Assembly (NCBI RefSeq): GCF_963678635.1
Contig: NC_087062.1
Span: forward strand, 85,770,890 to 85,834,889
Source: Symsagittifera roscoffensis
Lineage: Eukaryota > Xenacoelomorpha > Acoela > Convolutidae
Direction of reading: 5' to 3'
DNA: 64,000 bases
Shown here: positions 22,663-32,741 of the stretch, piece by piece
Layout of the letters: each line of letters starts with the position of its first letter
How positions within the stretch are numbered: the first letter of the stretch is position 1
Translations under genes and position numbers: made by a program
The notes under the pieces: generated by a model
What the model was told of the DNA's origin: nothing
Database searches by the model: none
Seen by the model: the letters and a program-made list of their open reading frames with translations, nothing else

Positions 22663-23783
22663 GTGTAGGATAATCCTGAGTATGGATTGTAAAATGTAAT
22701 GGAACCAATTGTGTTTTTGGTATATCTGTCGTATTTATATATTACTTCAGTAGTTATAAACGGTGGTGGTAGTGATTGAGCTGTTATGTTAGGTGGGTTT
22801 AATGGGTAGGGATGTTGAGTAATGTTATTTAACTTAACTGTGATTTCAAATTTTAATTGTAAACTGTTTTGTTGGAGTATTTGAATATTGTGATCACGGA
22901 TATCGTTGTGAATATCTTGGCGATATTGTAATCTATTAAGTGCCCAGTTATGGAGGCGGTTACTTTCTTGATGTTGTCCAAATAATGGTGGAGGTGCTGT
23001 GAATGTATTCCAATCTAATCTTAAAGGAATATTTGTTAATGATTGTTCTCGGTATCTGGCGTCGAGATTGTTTGGAAAAGTTAAGTTAAGGGGTGTCGGT
23101 GAAATTTGAGTAATGGATGGTGTTGATGGAAGTGATAATGTTTCGGGTAATGATGAAGATGTTGTATCTGTAGAAATATCTATGGGGTCATTGACTAAAT
23201 TTGGTTCACCTTGTATGAATGATTGTGTAGTCCAATATGGTAATCGTGATGTTTGGTTTATGGGGTTAAAAGGATTTTCACGTATTTGCTCAGATGTTGG
23301 TGTGGAACCTAAGTAATCTGAGGGTAGGCTTGAAGTGCTTCGTTGTGAAAAAAGGGTAGGAGTTTCTGGTGTAATACCAGTGGGATTTTCTGGAGTGCTT
23401 TGTGGTGGTGATTGAGGTATTTCAAAATGTACTCGGGGAGTTTGAAAATTTCTATTTCGTCGAGGATGTATAATTTGTCGATTTATTTATGTTGTGTTTT
23501 GGTTTTGACTAAGGTGTCGTATTCTACTTAGTTCTTGTGGTATTGTTGGGTAAAGGTTATATGTTGGTTCACTTAGAGATGCTTGTCGTTGAACTGGTTC
23601 TAGTGGTTCAGATAAACGAGCGTGCCGTTCTTCAAAAGTGTATGGATTATCTTGAAAAGAAATTCGTGTAGATGTTTGAGGGTTTTGAGTAGTTGAAGGT
23701 GGTGTTGGGTTATCTTGGGATGATGTCGGTGAAGACTGACTCTGTGACTGTTGGGTAGCAATTTTTGATGGATTTTTGAATTG
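22650..23783 (-). CDS. Pro/Ser/Thr-rich ORF without ATG, interrupted by one TAA
   Basis: Reading the minus strand between the two stops gives about 377 codons with a single TAA at 23489-23487 and no early ATG. The N-terminal part is Gln/Ser/Pro/Thr-rich (SQSQSSPTSS). The middle has repeated TPE/TPT-type short runs. The last 130 codons are more structured (LRLDWNTFTAPPPLFG, HNWALNRLQYRQDIHNDIRDHN, LKFEITVKLNNIT). It ends TAA 22652-22650, overlapping the glycoprotein start at 22662 by 13 nt. The continued coding character through the TAA suggests either a recent nonsense change or readthrough. Family unknown. Confidence 0.55.
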
Positions 23784-23788
23784 TTACT

Positions 23789-23977
23789 TTAGTGGGAAGG
23801 TTTATGTTTATTATAATATTCTTCCAAAAAAATAATTAGAAAAATTGTTGCTAGGGCAAATGTGATGATTGCTTTCTTTATACATTTACATATTGTCAAA
23901 ATGAGGGATGATAAAAATGTTATGAAAATTACAAACAATAAAAAAATATCAGTTCTACTGAAAATTGTTCGTATCAT
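23789..23977 (-). CDS. Small membrane protein ORF, 62 aa
   Basis: Starts inside the stop of the previous ORF (ATGA, 23977-23974). Two hydrophobic segments (about residues 11-30 and 36-50) are separated by a short basic Cys-containing loop (CKCIKK). This is a hairpin membrane topology. It ends TAA 23791-23789, six bases before the next frame opens. Function unknown. Confidence 0.45.
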   Translation of the reverse strand: MIRTIFSRTDIFLLFVIFITFLSSLILTICKCIKKAIITFALATIFLIIFLEEYYNKHKPSH

Positions 23978-24204
23978 TTAGACAAGTTGTTTAAATCGTA
24001 CCTGTGGATATAATCAAGGGTTTTGGAAAGTTGGAGGAATAGTTCGAGAATAGTGTAGAAAATTAAAAAAATGTTACAAAAAATGATTAGGATTATTAGA
24101 AAAGATTCAAGTATATCAAAAAGAAATATTATAAAGGTTTCAAGTATTGTAAAAAAATGTTTAAGATTTATGAGTATTTTAGCAACTGTTCGAGAGAAGA
24201 GCAT
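23974..24204 (-). CDS. Small membrane protein ORF, 76 aa
   Basis: ATG 24204 to TGA 23976-23974. Residues about 18-60 are almost entirely Leu, Ile and Phe, enough for one long or two short membrane spans. The stop overlaps the start of the next ORF as ATGA. No family is recognised. Extreme AT content can create such frames by chance, but the exact stop/start overlap argues for a real pair. Confidence 0.45.
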   Translation of the reverse strand: MLFSRTVAKILINLKHFFTILETFIIFLFDILESFLIILIIFCNIFLIFYTILELFLQLSKTLDYIHRYDLNNLSK

Positions 24205-24803
24205 TTAAGAAATGATCTCTTGGTCGAATATTTTTTGCTGTTTGGGGCGATTTTCAAGTGTGGTCGGATTATTTATTAGTTTTTTGACAAGTGGGTTGAG
24301 TTTTGTAAAAAATTGTTGGGGGCTTTTCTTATGGTGATCGGGAGGTCGTCTTTTTCTTTATTTTTGTTTGTCAAATGATCCGGGGTATGGTGAGATTTTT
24401 ATACTTTAGGCTAATTAAAATGTTCATTTTGTTACTTTAGGCTAAGTTAACAAATTTGTTTTGGGGGTATTTGTGGTCTGAGTTGGGGAAATATTGTTGA
24501 TCTTTGGGTTATTAGATAAGGGAGGGGTACGGTATTATGGTGATATTTATTTTAGTTGTCAAGTTGGAGTGGTTTGCTTATTTTTGACCTGGAGGTCGTA
24601 AAGTTATAGTTATAGATGTGCCTGGAGTTCTATATTATTCGTCTAATTGGTCTTAGTTTGAGTTAGAGAAAGTGACGGATTGGATGAATCCTGTTGGTCT
24701 ATTTTGAACTAGAATTATTGCGTACTTGTCAGCATGTTATTTTGAAAAATGTAAATGAAAAATGTTTCGGAGGTTTCAAGATTGTGAAGTATAAAGTTTA
24801 AAA

Positions 24804-25250
24804 TTACTTTTGAAATTCTACTTTCTTTAATATTTTAGATTGGGGGATGAATATTTTGTAGTTTTTACGTGGTTGATTTCGGAGTCTTGTTGTTTTTCTA
24901 TGTTCTGATTTGTCTATTTCTTCTTGGGGTATTATTTGTTCTGTCATTTTTCTATTTTTTCTTTGTTTTGAGAATTCTTTATGGTCTAGATTTTTTGTAG
25001 TGTTTTTGGTGGCGGTTGGTTTTGTGCTTTGATTTTCGTTGGGGTTATCATTTTGTTCTGTATTTTTCAGATGTGGTTCTTTTTGAATGATTTTTAATCC
25101 TGTGAAAGAATATAATTGAGTTAATTCGCGGAGTGCGTATTCTTTTGGATAATAAGGTAATAGGTTGTTTCGATGCTGAACGATTTCTTTTTTGTTTGAG
25201 TCGGTAATTTTATATGTGACATCAGTGGGTCTTGCAATTATTTGGTATGG
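24804..25250 (-). CDS. Integrase C-terminal extension after an in-frame TGA
   Basis: The 148 codons after the TGA, in the pol frame, to TAA 24806-24804. It begins PYQIIARPTDVTYKI, which matches the GPY/F module of Ty3/gypsy integrases if the TGA stands where a Gly codon GGA would be. The rest is basic and Lys/Asn/Glu-rich (SEHRKTTRLRNQPRKNYK). Either a single-base nonsense change split the gene in this copy, or the stop is read through. The extension still looks coding, so the break is recent or tolerated. Confidence 0.75.
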   Translation of the reverse strand, partial: PYQIIARPTDVTYKITDSNKKEIVQHRNNLLPYYPKEYALRELTQLYSFTGLKIIQKEPHLKNTEQNDNPNENQSTKPTATKNTTKNLDHKEFSKQRKNRKMTEQIIPQEEIDKSEHRKTTRLRNQPRKNYKIFIPQSKILKKVEFQK

Positions 25251-28200
25251 TCATTTTCGAAGGGGTTGTAATTTTTTAGAAATTCCTTTTTGAGTATTAA
25301 AATTAGGTATCAAAACAAATGTTCCAATTTTTAATTCGGAAGCTGGTGTAAAACGTGAATTGATTTGTTCATTAATGTTTTGTCTTTGTAATAACTTTTT
25401 TGTTATTTTCTGATAAATTTCGTTATGTTTTTTATCTCTATTTAAAATCCATTCGGTGTGTGTACCGGAGGCTAGTTTAAGAATTTGTGGGTGATGAAAA
25501 TGATCTTCATCGTGTGTATGTAAAGGTAGGTTATAACAAATTGAATCTTTATTTGGTTGACAATAACCTTGTGCGTTTTTATGAGAATTTGCTGTAAACA
25601 TTATTGGTTTGCGTGGCTTTTGGTTAAAAACCATTTCGTATGGTGACATTCCTAGAGTTGTCGTAATTTGTGAATTATATGCTAAGGGAAATAATTTTAC
25701 ATCTGCTGACCATTCGGTATATTTTGTATCATTTCCGTTGATGATACATCTAAGATATTCTTGTAATGAACGGTTCATACCTTCGACTAAGCCGTTTGTC
25801 CAAGGTGCATGAGATGTACGTGGTTTGTGTTTAATGTTATATAAATGACATAGTGTGATAATTTCATTATTGATGAATTCTGTACCGTTGTCTGTGACTA
25901 AGATTTCTGGTAGTCCAAATTTTGCTATCCAGTGTTCATAAAGTGTTGTATACGCATAATAAGCGTTACAATGTGGTACTGGGTTAAGTGCTACATAGTG
26001 TGTAAATGCGTCAACAATTACCATAATATAGGAGTTTCCTTCTGATGAGGGTGAAATTGGGCCTTTAGTATCAAATGAGATACGGTGGTTAAAGTACAAG
26101 CTTTGTCCTTTAAAATCTTGTTTTTGTGCTATTTGTTTTTGATTTGGGTAAGGTTTATTTAGTTGACATACTATACAATCATTGCATAGTACTTTTATCC
26201 AAATTGGTGCATTTGGGAAGTAAAAATTTTGTATAAAGTTTGAATATGTTTTTTCTGATCCAGAATGTCCTTTAATATTTTGTGTATGTGAGATATTAAA
26301 AGCTATGAGAATCATACTTAAAGGAAGACAGGGGACTGTAGATTCGTTTAAGTTATACTCTAAAAGGTCTGTAGTTTCATTAATTGTTGTGTTATTAAAT
26401 TTGCGAAAATATCGGAGGAGTGTCTTGTTGCCTAGAATAGTTGAGTCTGCTTTGATAGGTTTAGTTTTATATTTATACCATGATTTTAGTTGTCTAATTA
26501 TCGGGTCAAGATTTTGGTATTGTTTTAGTGTTGAAATTGTAATTGTTTCTGTTGGAGGGAGAAAAATGTTTTCAATTTCGTATTTAGATAAGGGTATTGT
26601 ATCTAATGGGTCATGAAGGTCGAAAACTTGATTTATTGTGTATTTCGAATCGTTTGTTTGTGGTCCTGATAAATTTATTTTATCAGTTAAATTTTCTTTT
26701 TCAATTAGTGGAAAATGGTCTTTTTTAGTTTGATGTTGTTTTGTTCGTTTTTGTTGGGTGTTATTTTTTATCCATTGAGAATATGGGATTGGTTTGAAAG
26801 TTGATGTTCCAAGTAGATCAACTTCATAATGATTATTTTGACAATCTAAATAAAGTGGGAAATGTTGTAAACTATTTATTTGTGATTGTTCAATATCAGT
26901 TTTTACTGCATATTTGCATTCTAATCGGGGTGATGTTTCGTTTTCTGCTAGGTAGAATTTTATGTTTTTGGGTATTTCAACTGTTGTTTTTCGTGTAAGT
27001 AATTCAGGTGGTGTATTTCGACTTAAGGTGTCTGGTAATGCAAGATTTTTTCCTGCGGTCCAAACTATATGTAAGTTTGGAAACTTCATTAGAATTAGTT
27101 GAAATCTGTAAACTCGGTGGTTTGGATTAGATTTCTGTGTAAAGAGAAAGATGATTGGTTTATGGTCTGTGAATAAAACTGTGGGATGTTTGGATCCAAG
27201 TATCAGAAATTCATATTCTGTCAGTGTATATATTATGGCTGTACATTCTCTCATTAGAGTTGAGAGTCGTAGCTCTGCTTGAGTGAATAATCGGGAATTT
27301 GCTGATATTAGGTTCATTTTATTTGTACCATTATGTGATTGTAATAGTGCTGCGCCGATGCCAAAGTTCGAAGCATCGCACATTGCATAAAATGGCTGAT
27401 CAGGGTCTGGAATTGTGTTTGAAATTTGTTCAGTTAAAAGTTTCTTTATTTCTTCGAATCGTGCTTGATGTTCTGTATTCCATTCAAAATTATTTTGTTG
27501 TCTAAGGATGTTATAAAATGGTCGTAGATATAATTGCATTTTATAAACATATTTACTTAAAAAGTTTAACATTCCAAGAAATTCTTGGATTTTCTTTTTA
27601 TTTGTTGGTGGTTGAAGTTTTTGAATAGCGTCAATGCGTGATTTCAATGGAGTGATTGTTTTTCTTTCTATATTATGTCCTAAGAATTTAACTCTTGTCA
27701 AAAAGAAGTGTGATTTATCGGGGGCGGCCTTCAGATTTTCGTTCTGAAGTATTTGGTGATATTTTTCTAAAACATTGAACATCTCGTCTTTTGTTTGTGA
27801 TTGCATAAAAACATCGTCTAAATAGGTGATTACGTTTTTCTTAAGTATTAGTGGTCTAAAAATTTTGCTCATAAAAGCTGAAAATGCTGCTGGTCCTATG
27901 GATATTCCATAGAATAAGCGGTTGAATTCATATTGTTGGTTTCCGATAACAAATTGTGTTAAACGTCGTGATTGTTCATCTAGTGGCATTTGATTGTATG
28001 CACTATTCATATCGGCGGTTGTAAAGTATTTGCCGTTTATTTTTGTTAAAATAACTTGTATTGGTTCAATGGGCCAATTACATTTTGATTCATCTATGAG
28101 TGAATTGAGGTATCTAGCATCGAGAACGATTTTTAATGATTCTCCTTTAGCTAGAATGATAACGGGGTTGATAAATGTGTTGCCTTTTGGTTGTTCTTCT

Positions 28201-29672
28201 TTATTAACTGGTGATATAATGTTGTATTGTTCTAAAATATCGAGTAATCTGTTTACTTTATCATGTAAGTGAATTGGTACTTTACTTGCTCTCTGTTTTT
28301 TGAAAACTGCGTCTGGTTTTAACGGGAGATGTAGTGATGAACTGATTTTGCCAACATCGAATTTTGATGTTGCATAGACTGATGAATATTTAATTAGTTG
28401 TTTTGCTAACTTTTCGAATTCGTCTTGTGTTATTTGTGAATGTTGGAAATTAAACATTGTTAAAAATTTCTGTTGGTCCTCTGTGTAGTTACTTATGTTG
28501 AATGTAGGTTTGAAATATGGAGTTTTTGTGAAATAATCCGTATTTCTGTTTTCGTTACTTATTATATTATTGATAGATAATTCTTCATTAAGAATTGTAG
28601 ATTGGCAAATATCTAATAATTGGAGTATATTATTTACGCGATAGGCTTTTTCGTGTATTGGTGATATTGTAGCGTTGGTTTCACAATATCCTAAAAGTCC
28701 TAAAGGTAATGTTACTTGGTAAGGTGTGTTGTTATAGACATGTAAGGAAATGATATCTGAATTCGAATTTTTCAAATATTTTATTGAAGAGATTGTGATT
28801 TTGAAAAATTTATGAATTGGTTTGAATTCAAAATCTGACATGTAGAATTTTTGTTTGTTTTGTTCCTTATCATATTGGTGAACTTGTTTAATTGAAAAAT
28901 TATAGATGTTTCCTGATAGTGGTTTCAAGTGTTTTCTTTGTTGGTTAAATATCGGGTAAAATTTTGAAAAGAATGGTGGTTGTTTATTTAATCTTTGAAA
29001 AAATGTTAAAGATGTTTCTTTTGTTTTTGTATATTTATCTTTGATTAATATTTTACTATTTAGTATGTTAATTGTTGGTATATACTTCGAAATAAATGGT
29101 ATTCCAATGATATTATATTTAATATCAGTGATATGGAATATTTGTTTAAATGGCTTATTTAAGATTTTGCTTTGCTCCATTGTTCTGGTGGGGAGGAGAA
29201 ATAATTGGATTTTTCCGTAGTTAATCAATGTTGATCCTTGTGCTGTTGCTAACTTACTGGAGGTTTCAAGAGGTGTTAGCTTTGGGTGTAAAGTTTTTAT
29301 TTCATTCCATGTGGGAATGTTTATTATGTTTGATTCTGCTCCTGAATCAATTAAAAAATCGATTTCAAGGTCTGGTGGTTGAAATTCTTTGTTTCTTGGG
29401 CTTTCTAAGAGAAATGGTATTGTCCAAATTTTTTCTTTGGGTTGTTCTTTTTGTATATTTTGATAGATGTGGTTTGTGTTCAAGCATTTTGTTTTGACAT
29501 TTTTATTGGGTTGATTTGTAGTGTTAATTGCATTCGTTTCTTGCGTCGTTTGTGTGGAATTTATGGGTGTAGTGTAATAATTTTGAAGAAATTCTGATTG
29601 ATTTTCATATATGTGTGATGAAAAAGGTTGTTCATATATGACAGATTCATAGTCATTTTCGACTTTTATCAT
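25251..29672 (-). CDS. pol: Pol polyprotein: protease, reverse transcriptase, RNase H, integrase
   Basis: 1473 codons from ATG 29672; the frame is open upstream all the way to the gag stop at 29825. Residue numbers from that ATG: aspartic protease DSG at 109-111; RT about 450-660 with the catalytic YLDD at 617-620; RNase H about 760-885 (MCDASNFGIGAAL, TDHKPI, DTLSR); integrase zinc finger H1129/H1136/C1163/C1166; catalytic core D1201, D1261 and E1297, the last two 35 residues apart (DNGTEF ... NGLVEG). The order and spacing are typical of Ty3/gypsy. A TGA at 25253-25251 falls in the integrase C-terminal module, and the same frame then runs on to 24804. Confidence 0.97.
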   Translation of the reverse strand: MIKVENDYESVIYEQPFSSHIYENQSEFLQNYYTTPINSTQTTQETNAINTTNQPNKNVKTKCLNTNHIYQNIQKEQPKEKIWTIPFLLESPRNKEFQPPDLEIDFLIDSGAESNIINIPTWNEIKTLHPKLTPLETSSKLATAQGSTLINYGKIQLFLLPTRTMEQSKILNKPFKQIFHITDIKYNIIGIPFISKYIPTINILNSKILIKDKYTKTKETSLTFFQRLNKQPPFFSKFYPIFNQQRKHLKPLSGNIYNFSIKQVHQYDKEQNKQKFYMSDFEFKPIHKFFKITISSIKYLKNSNSDIISLHVYNNTPYQVTLPLGLLGYCETNATISPIHEKAYRVNNILQLLDICQSTILNEELSINNIISNENRNTDYFTKTPYFKPTFNISNYTEDQQKFLTMFNFQHSQITQDEFEKLAKQLIKYSSVYATSKFDVGKISSSLHLPLKPDAVFKKQRASKVPIHLHDKVNRLLDILEQYNIISPVNKEEQPKGNTFINPVIILAKGESLKIVLDARYLNSLIDESKCNWPIEPIQVILTKINGKYFTTADMNSAYNQMPLDEQSRRLTQFVIGNQQYEFNRLFYGISIGPAAFSAFMSKIFRPLILKKNVITYLDDVFMQSQTKDEMFNVLEKYHQILQNENLKAAPDKSHFFLTRVKFLGHNIERKTITPLKSRIDAIQKLQPPTNKKKIQEFLGMLNFLSKYVYKMQLYLRPFYNILRQQNNFEWNTEHQARFEEIKKLLTEQISNTIPDPDQPFYAMCDASNFGIGAALLQSHNGTNKMNLISANSRLFTQAELRLSTLMRECTAIIYTLTEYEFLILGSKHPTVLFTDHKPIIFLFTQKSNPNHRVYRFQLILMKFPNLHIVWTAGKNLALPDTLSRNTPPELLTRKTTVEIPKNIKFYLAENETSPRLECKYAVKTDIEQSQINSLQHFPLYLDCQNNHYEVDLLGTSTFKPIPYSQWIKNNTQQKRTKQHQTKKDHFPLIEKENLTDKINLSGPQTNDSKYTINQVFDLHDPLDTIPLSKYEIENIFLPPTETITISTLKQYQNLDPIIRQLKSWYKYKTKPIKADSTILGNKTLLRYFRKFNNTTINETTDLLEYNLNESTVPCLPLSMILIAFNISHTQNIKGHSGSEKTYSNFIQNFYFPNAPIWIKVLCNDCIVCQLNKPYPNQKQIAQKQDFKGQSLYFNHRISFDTKGPISPSSEGNSYIMVIVDAFTHYVALNPVPHCNAYYAYTTLYEHWIAKFGLPEILVTDNGTEFINNEIITLCHLYNIKHKPRTSHAPWTNGLVEGMNRSLQEYLRCIINGNDTKYTEWSADVKLFPLAYNSQITTTLGMSPYEMVFNQKPRKPIMFTANSHKNAQGYCQPNKDSICYNLPLHTHDEDHFHHPQILKLASGTHTEWILNRDKKHNEIYQKITKKLLQRQNINEQINSRFTPASELKIGTFVLIPNFNTQKGISKKLQPLRK

Positions 29673-29822
29673 ATTGATAGAAAGAGTGTTTTCTGCGTCG
29701 CTTTCTGAATCTGATGATGTACAGTTTATTTGATTGAGTTGTAACGTGTCAGTTACTGTGTCATCAATACCTGGAGGGTCTGATGTTGTTTCTGTATTAG
29801 ACTGTACTTGATTGATTTGTCT

Positions 29823-32741
29823 TTAATGTTTAGGTGTACTACTTCTGTGACGATTATTAGAGTTATTATAGTGATGATTATTCCGGTGTGGTGATTGGGA
29901 ATAATTTCTATAACGATTATTATAACTTGAATGTCGATTTTGTGAATTATTTCGCGATCTATTTTGATAATTGTTTTTTGGTCTGTTATATGAGTTATTT
30001 CTTGATCGATTATTTTGATAGTATGGACTTCGATTGTTTGAATAACTTCTATTTCGATTATTGGAATAGTTTCTATTTCTATTGTATGATGAGTTTCGTG
30101 ATTGATTGTTTTGATAGTATCTATTTCGTGATTGGGAATTAGATCTAGAAGCAAACTGTGTTGTGTTTGAGTTATATCTGGAGTAGTTATTTCTACTATT
30201 TGGTCTATTGTAGTGATTTTGTGATGAACTTTGTGTGTTTCTTCGTTCTGGCGATCTTCCTCTATAACTTGAGTTATATGGGGATTGATTTCTTGTATAG
30301 CTTGTATTGTTCGGAAGTGGTTTTCCGGAACTATTGTTGCTATATACATTTTTGTTTGGTAGATTTTGATCTTTTTTCATGTATTGATAAAATGACTTAT
30401 TTGGTTCTTTGTATTTTTGAGGTTTATTTTGACTATCTTGCTGTTTTTGTCTACATTCGGAAATACTATGTCCGTATCGTCGGCAATAATTACACCATTT
30501 TTTGAAAGATGGTTTGCCTTTAAAGTTTGGGTTCTTTTCATAAATATTGAGTATTTCAGTGATTTTTTCAACGAGGTCTGTATCTGATTCTTGTATATTA
30601 TTAATATTAGTGGAAGTTGTTTCAATTCTGTTAACGTATTGTAATTTCAGATTTTCCGTTTCTTCTAGTTTCATTGTGATTTCTGCTTGTTCTAGTTTGT
30701 CTACTAGTTTTCTAAAATCTAAATCGGGTTCTCGAATTGAGGAGGGATGGGATGCTCTCTTTTTTATTGCTATTTTCCTTAATTGTGGTGTTAAGGTCAT
30801 CATTAAGATTTCTGTCATCTTTGTATTTTTATAGTCGTGTGTATTTAGTGAATATGCTTTTCGAACTAGTGTTTCGATTCTTACTGCTAATTGCTTGATG
30901 GTTTCGTTTGGTAATCTGCGAATTTCATTACATAAAACTCTTTGTTGTTGTTTGTTTCTTTCGGAGTCAAACATTTTTGAAAATTCTTGTGTAAATCTTT
31001 TCCAGTTTGATTTTATTTCTAGAGGTAGTACTGAAAACCATTTTTGGGCTGCGCCATCTAAGGTTGTTTGTATCAACGCTGTGCGTCGATGTATCCAGTT
31101 TTGATGTAGTGGCGTATTAATTGGTTCAGGTCCAATGTTTAAAATCAAGTTTGCTGTTACTGCATTTAAATAATCTTCTACAGAGTATTCAGGGTCTGTT
31201 CCTGTGAAAACCATTAAGGGTTTATTTGATGTTATTGATGATCCACCCATAAGGTATGGATTCATTGTCATTTGTAATGATTCTGCTGCATTTGGCATTT
31301 GAGAAAAATTTGAAAGTTGGTTTCTTGTTATTTCATGTTGTTGGAGATAATATGGGAGTGGTATTTCATTTTGCATTTGTGTTGGTTGATACGAGTGTGT
31401 CATCATTGGATTTTGTTGTTGAATTGGTTGAAAAGATTGTGTATTAATTGGATTTTGTTGTTGAATTGGTTGTTGATGTTGTGCATTTATTGGTTGTGGA
31501 GAAAAATTCCTATGATTTGTACGTGTTTTCTGTATTCCTTGTCTACGATATTCTTGAGTATATGGTGCAAATATGTCTGGTTGTAAGAAATCATCATCTG
31601 AGGATAAATAATCCATTTGATAAGATGTTTGTTTTTTATTTTTATTTTGTTGAAAAAATGGGTAATTTTCACTGTGATCCTGTGGAGGATTTGTTTGGAA
31701 ATTTATTGAATTAGGTTGGGTCATTGGGTTATCCCAGTTTCGAGATCTTGTATATTGGTTAAAATTTCTTCGTGGTTGGTAATTTGTTTTTGATGGATGT
31801 GTATAATTATAATTGTGGTCTGCAAAGTTGTTTCTATTGAATGTTTTGCGTGTTTTTGATGGTATTGTCATGGGTCTGTATGTTTGGTAATCCATATGTG
31901 AATATTTTGGAGCAACCGAAGGTTTAACGGTTGATTGTAAGGTTACTTGTGTTTGTGAAGGATTTGTATTTCTTGGTGTTGTCAAATTTGGACGTATTGG
32001 TGAAATACTTTGTTGTGTAGTTGTTGTGTGTACAATTTCTTCATTTATGAAGTGTGATGGTGTCTGGATATCTTGTTGAGTAAGATTCCTAGTTCCATTG
32101 AGGTTTTCGTTATGTATGACTGTAGAGTTTAAACTATTATTTTGTGTATCGGGCAGAAATGTATTATAGTTTAGTGGTGTTGCATCAATTGTTAAGGGTA
32201 TTACCTTTACATAATCTCTTATGTAAGATATTGTACCTATTGCTTGACTTGAGATTGATTGTGGGAAGCTTATAAATGCGGGATGAGACCATTCAGGGTC
32301 CCAAACATAATCTGATTGTTCTGTGATAGCGGTATCATCGTTCGAATTTTGGGGTCTAAAATTTTTTCTTGCTTGTGCAATTAAATCAATATTGTGTGTG
32401 AAATAATCTATTATGAACCATGCCAAAATTTTTTGTAGATCGTGTTTTGTATGTTGTGAAACGTCGTCTTTCGTGAAATTTTCTTTAATAATGTTTAAAT
32501 AGCTAGAGAGTAGTGTGATTTCATGTCGTACTCTTAAATGTTTTGATGTTTCTGTCGGTGAGACATTTGTTAATGGGATTTCGTTTTCTAATATCGAAAT
32601 ATAACCATATATTATTGCGAAAACTTCATTAGTGAAAATGGAGTTTGCTCTTTGTGAGTTATGGTATTGGATGCTTTTTATATATTCTGAAAAAACTTTT
32701 GAAAATTCTAAATCAAGGTCGTCTGTTTGATTGTATATTTT
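29823..32741 (-). CDS. gag: Gag polyprotein frame
   Basis: The frame is open for about 972 codons from just after the TAG at 32744-32742 to TAA 29825-29823. There is no ATG for the first several hundred codons, so initiation must come from elsewhere (ORF B, splicing or a non-AUG start). The first half is Gln/Asn/Pro/Thr-rich. The middle has a Ty3/gypsy-type capsid block (AAQKWFSVLP, WKRFTQEFSKMF, LPNETIKQLAVRIETLVRKAY). A single CCHC zinc knuckle, CNYCRRYGHSISEC, sits at about 30496-30455. The C-terminal 200 residues are an extreme Asn/Ser/Arg/Tyr-rich tail, fit for nucleic acid binding. The frame is the same as that of pol. Confidence 0.9.
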   Translation of the reverse strand, partial: KIYNQTDDLDLEFSKVFSEYIKSIQYHNSQRANSIFTNEVFAIIYGYISILENEIPLTNVSPTETSKHLRVRHEITLLSSYLNIIKENFTKDDVSQHTKHDLQKILAWFIIDYFTHNIDLIAQARKNFRPQNSNDDTAITEQSDYVWDPEWSHPAFISFPQSISSQAIGTISYIRDYVKVIPLTIDATPLNYNTFLPDTQNNSLNSTVIHNENLNGTRNLTQQDIQTPSHFINEEIVHTTTTQQSISPIRPNLTTPRNTNPSQTQVTLQSTVKPSVAPKYSHMDYQTYRPMTIPSKTRKTFNRNNFADHNYNYTHPSKTNYQPRRNFNQYTRSRNWDNPMTQPNSINFQTNPPQDHSENYPFFQQNKNKKQTSYQMDYLSSDDDFLQPDIFAPYTQEYRRQGIQKTRTNHRNFSPQPINAQHQQPIQQQNPINTQSFQPIQQQNPMMTHSYQPTQMQNEIPLPYYLQQHEITRNQLSNFSQMPNAAESLQMTMNPYLMGGSSITSNKPLMVFTGTDPEYSVEDYLNAVTANLILNIGPEPINTPLHQNWIHRRTALIQTTLDGAAQKWFSVLPLEIKSNWKRFTQEFSKMFDSERNKQQQRVLCNEIRRLPNETIKQLAVRIETLVRKAYSLNTHDYKNTKMTEILMMTLTPQLRKIAIKKRASHPSSIREPDLDFRKLVDKLEQAEITMKLEETENLKLQYVNRIETTSTNINNIQESDTDLVEKITEILNIYEKNPNFKGKPSFKKWCNYCRRYGHSISECRQKQQDSQNKPQKYKEPNKSFYQYMKKDQNLPNKNVYSNNSSGKPLPNNTSYTRNQSPYNSSYRGRSPERRNTQSSSQNHYNRPNSRNNYSRYNSNTTQFASRSNSQSRNRYYQNNQSRNSSYNRNRNYSNNRNRSYSNNRSPYYQNNRSRNNSYNRPKNNYQNRSRNNSQNRHSSYNNRYRNYSQSPHRNNHHYNNSNNRHRSSTPKH

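Noticed and set aside
29753..30349. 198-codon minus-strand ORF overlapping the end of gag
   Set aside because: It is the shifted frame of the Asn/Ser/Arg-rich gag tail and reads as monotonous Ile/Thr/Glu/His; composition alone explains it.
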